Source of the DNA: Halorubrum ezzemoulense DSM 17463
Lineage (GTDB): Archaea > Halobacteriota > Halobacteria > Halobacteriales > Haloferacaceae
Assembly (NCBI RefSeq): GCF_002114285.1
Contig: NZ_NEDJ01000035.1
Coordinates: 1-34,449, forward strand
Reading direction: 5' to 3'
DNA: 34,449 bases
Part shown: in pieces, positions 34,446 through 34,449 of the stretch
How the letters are laid out: each line of letters opens with the position of its first letter
How positions within the stretch are numbered: the stretch's first letter is position 1
The notes under the pieces: model-generated
Database searches by the model: none
What the model saw: only the letters and a program-made list of their open reading frames with translations
Told to the model about the DNA's origin: nothing
Made by a program: the position numbers and the translations under genes

Positions 34446-34449
34446 ATCC

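Overview
The window comes from a haloarchaeon (class Halobacteria). The coding DNA is very GC-rich, the predicted proteins are strongly acidic, many genes have a TATA-like element about 25-28 bases upstream of the start codon (leaderless transcripts), and the gene set is archaeal: PolD large subunit, Rpa3 with its associated protein, aEF-2, aEF-1alpha, uS10 and a ferredoxin-era style 2-oxoacid dehydrogenase complex. The style resembles Halorubrum, but genus cannot be fixed without a search.

Layout. 1-633 is an AT-rich stretch without recognisable genes; it abuts, at about 631-634, an ABC exporter gene (minus strand) that is cut off after its membrane domain, so this is an insertion or rearrangement junction. 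1.8-5.6 kb holds a small unknown gene, ribonuclease Z, the rpa3-rpap3 single-strand DNA-binding operon and a ribbon-helix-helix coiled-coil protein. 5.9-11.2 kb is a complete pyruvate/2-oxoacid dehydrogenase operon (E1alpha, E1beta, E2, E3) with a 22-codon ORF translationally coupled to E2. 11.5-13.6 kb is katG behind a palindromic operator candidate. 13.9-15.4 kb has three small genes (a haloarchaeal unknown, a NifU-type Fe-S scaffold, a PPC/DUF296 protein). 15.4-20.5 kb is polC, the DNA polymerase D large subunit, carrying a 494-residue intein with a homing endonuclease domain. 20.5-27.2 kb holds a KDPG-type aldolase, aEF-2, a threonine-rich mini-ORF followed by an ACT protein and homoserine dehydrogenase in one overlapping operon, then aEF-1alpha and uS10. 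27.3-28.3 kb has a rhomboid protease and a small unknown, both on the minus strand.

28.4-34.3 kb is the most unusual region. Three consecutive genes (an LPG-synthase/flippase-like membrane protein, an RGP-type alpha-1,4-glucan-protein synthase, and a Tat-exported iron-type substrate-binding lipoprotein) each have their own near-perfect TTTAGGC-NN-GCCTAAA palindrome 4-15 bases before the start codon. This matches the operator type of DtxR/IdeR-family metal repressors. A GT39-like glycosyltransferase of the GT-C fold follows the last one. The cluster therefore looks like an iron-responsive cell-surface glycoconjugate locus linked to iron capture, which I do not recognise as a described system. 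The window ends in a palindromic GC-rich repeat element.

Other points of interest are the intein's terminal Gln in place of Asn, foreign-looking codon use in the polC flanks of the intein (a possible co-conversion footprint), a 12-bp perfect inverted repeat between the aldolase and aEF-2 genes, and the Thr-rich mini-ORF before the threonine-pathway genes.
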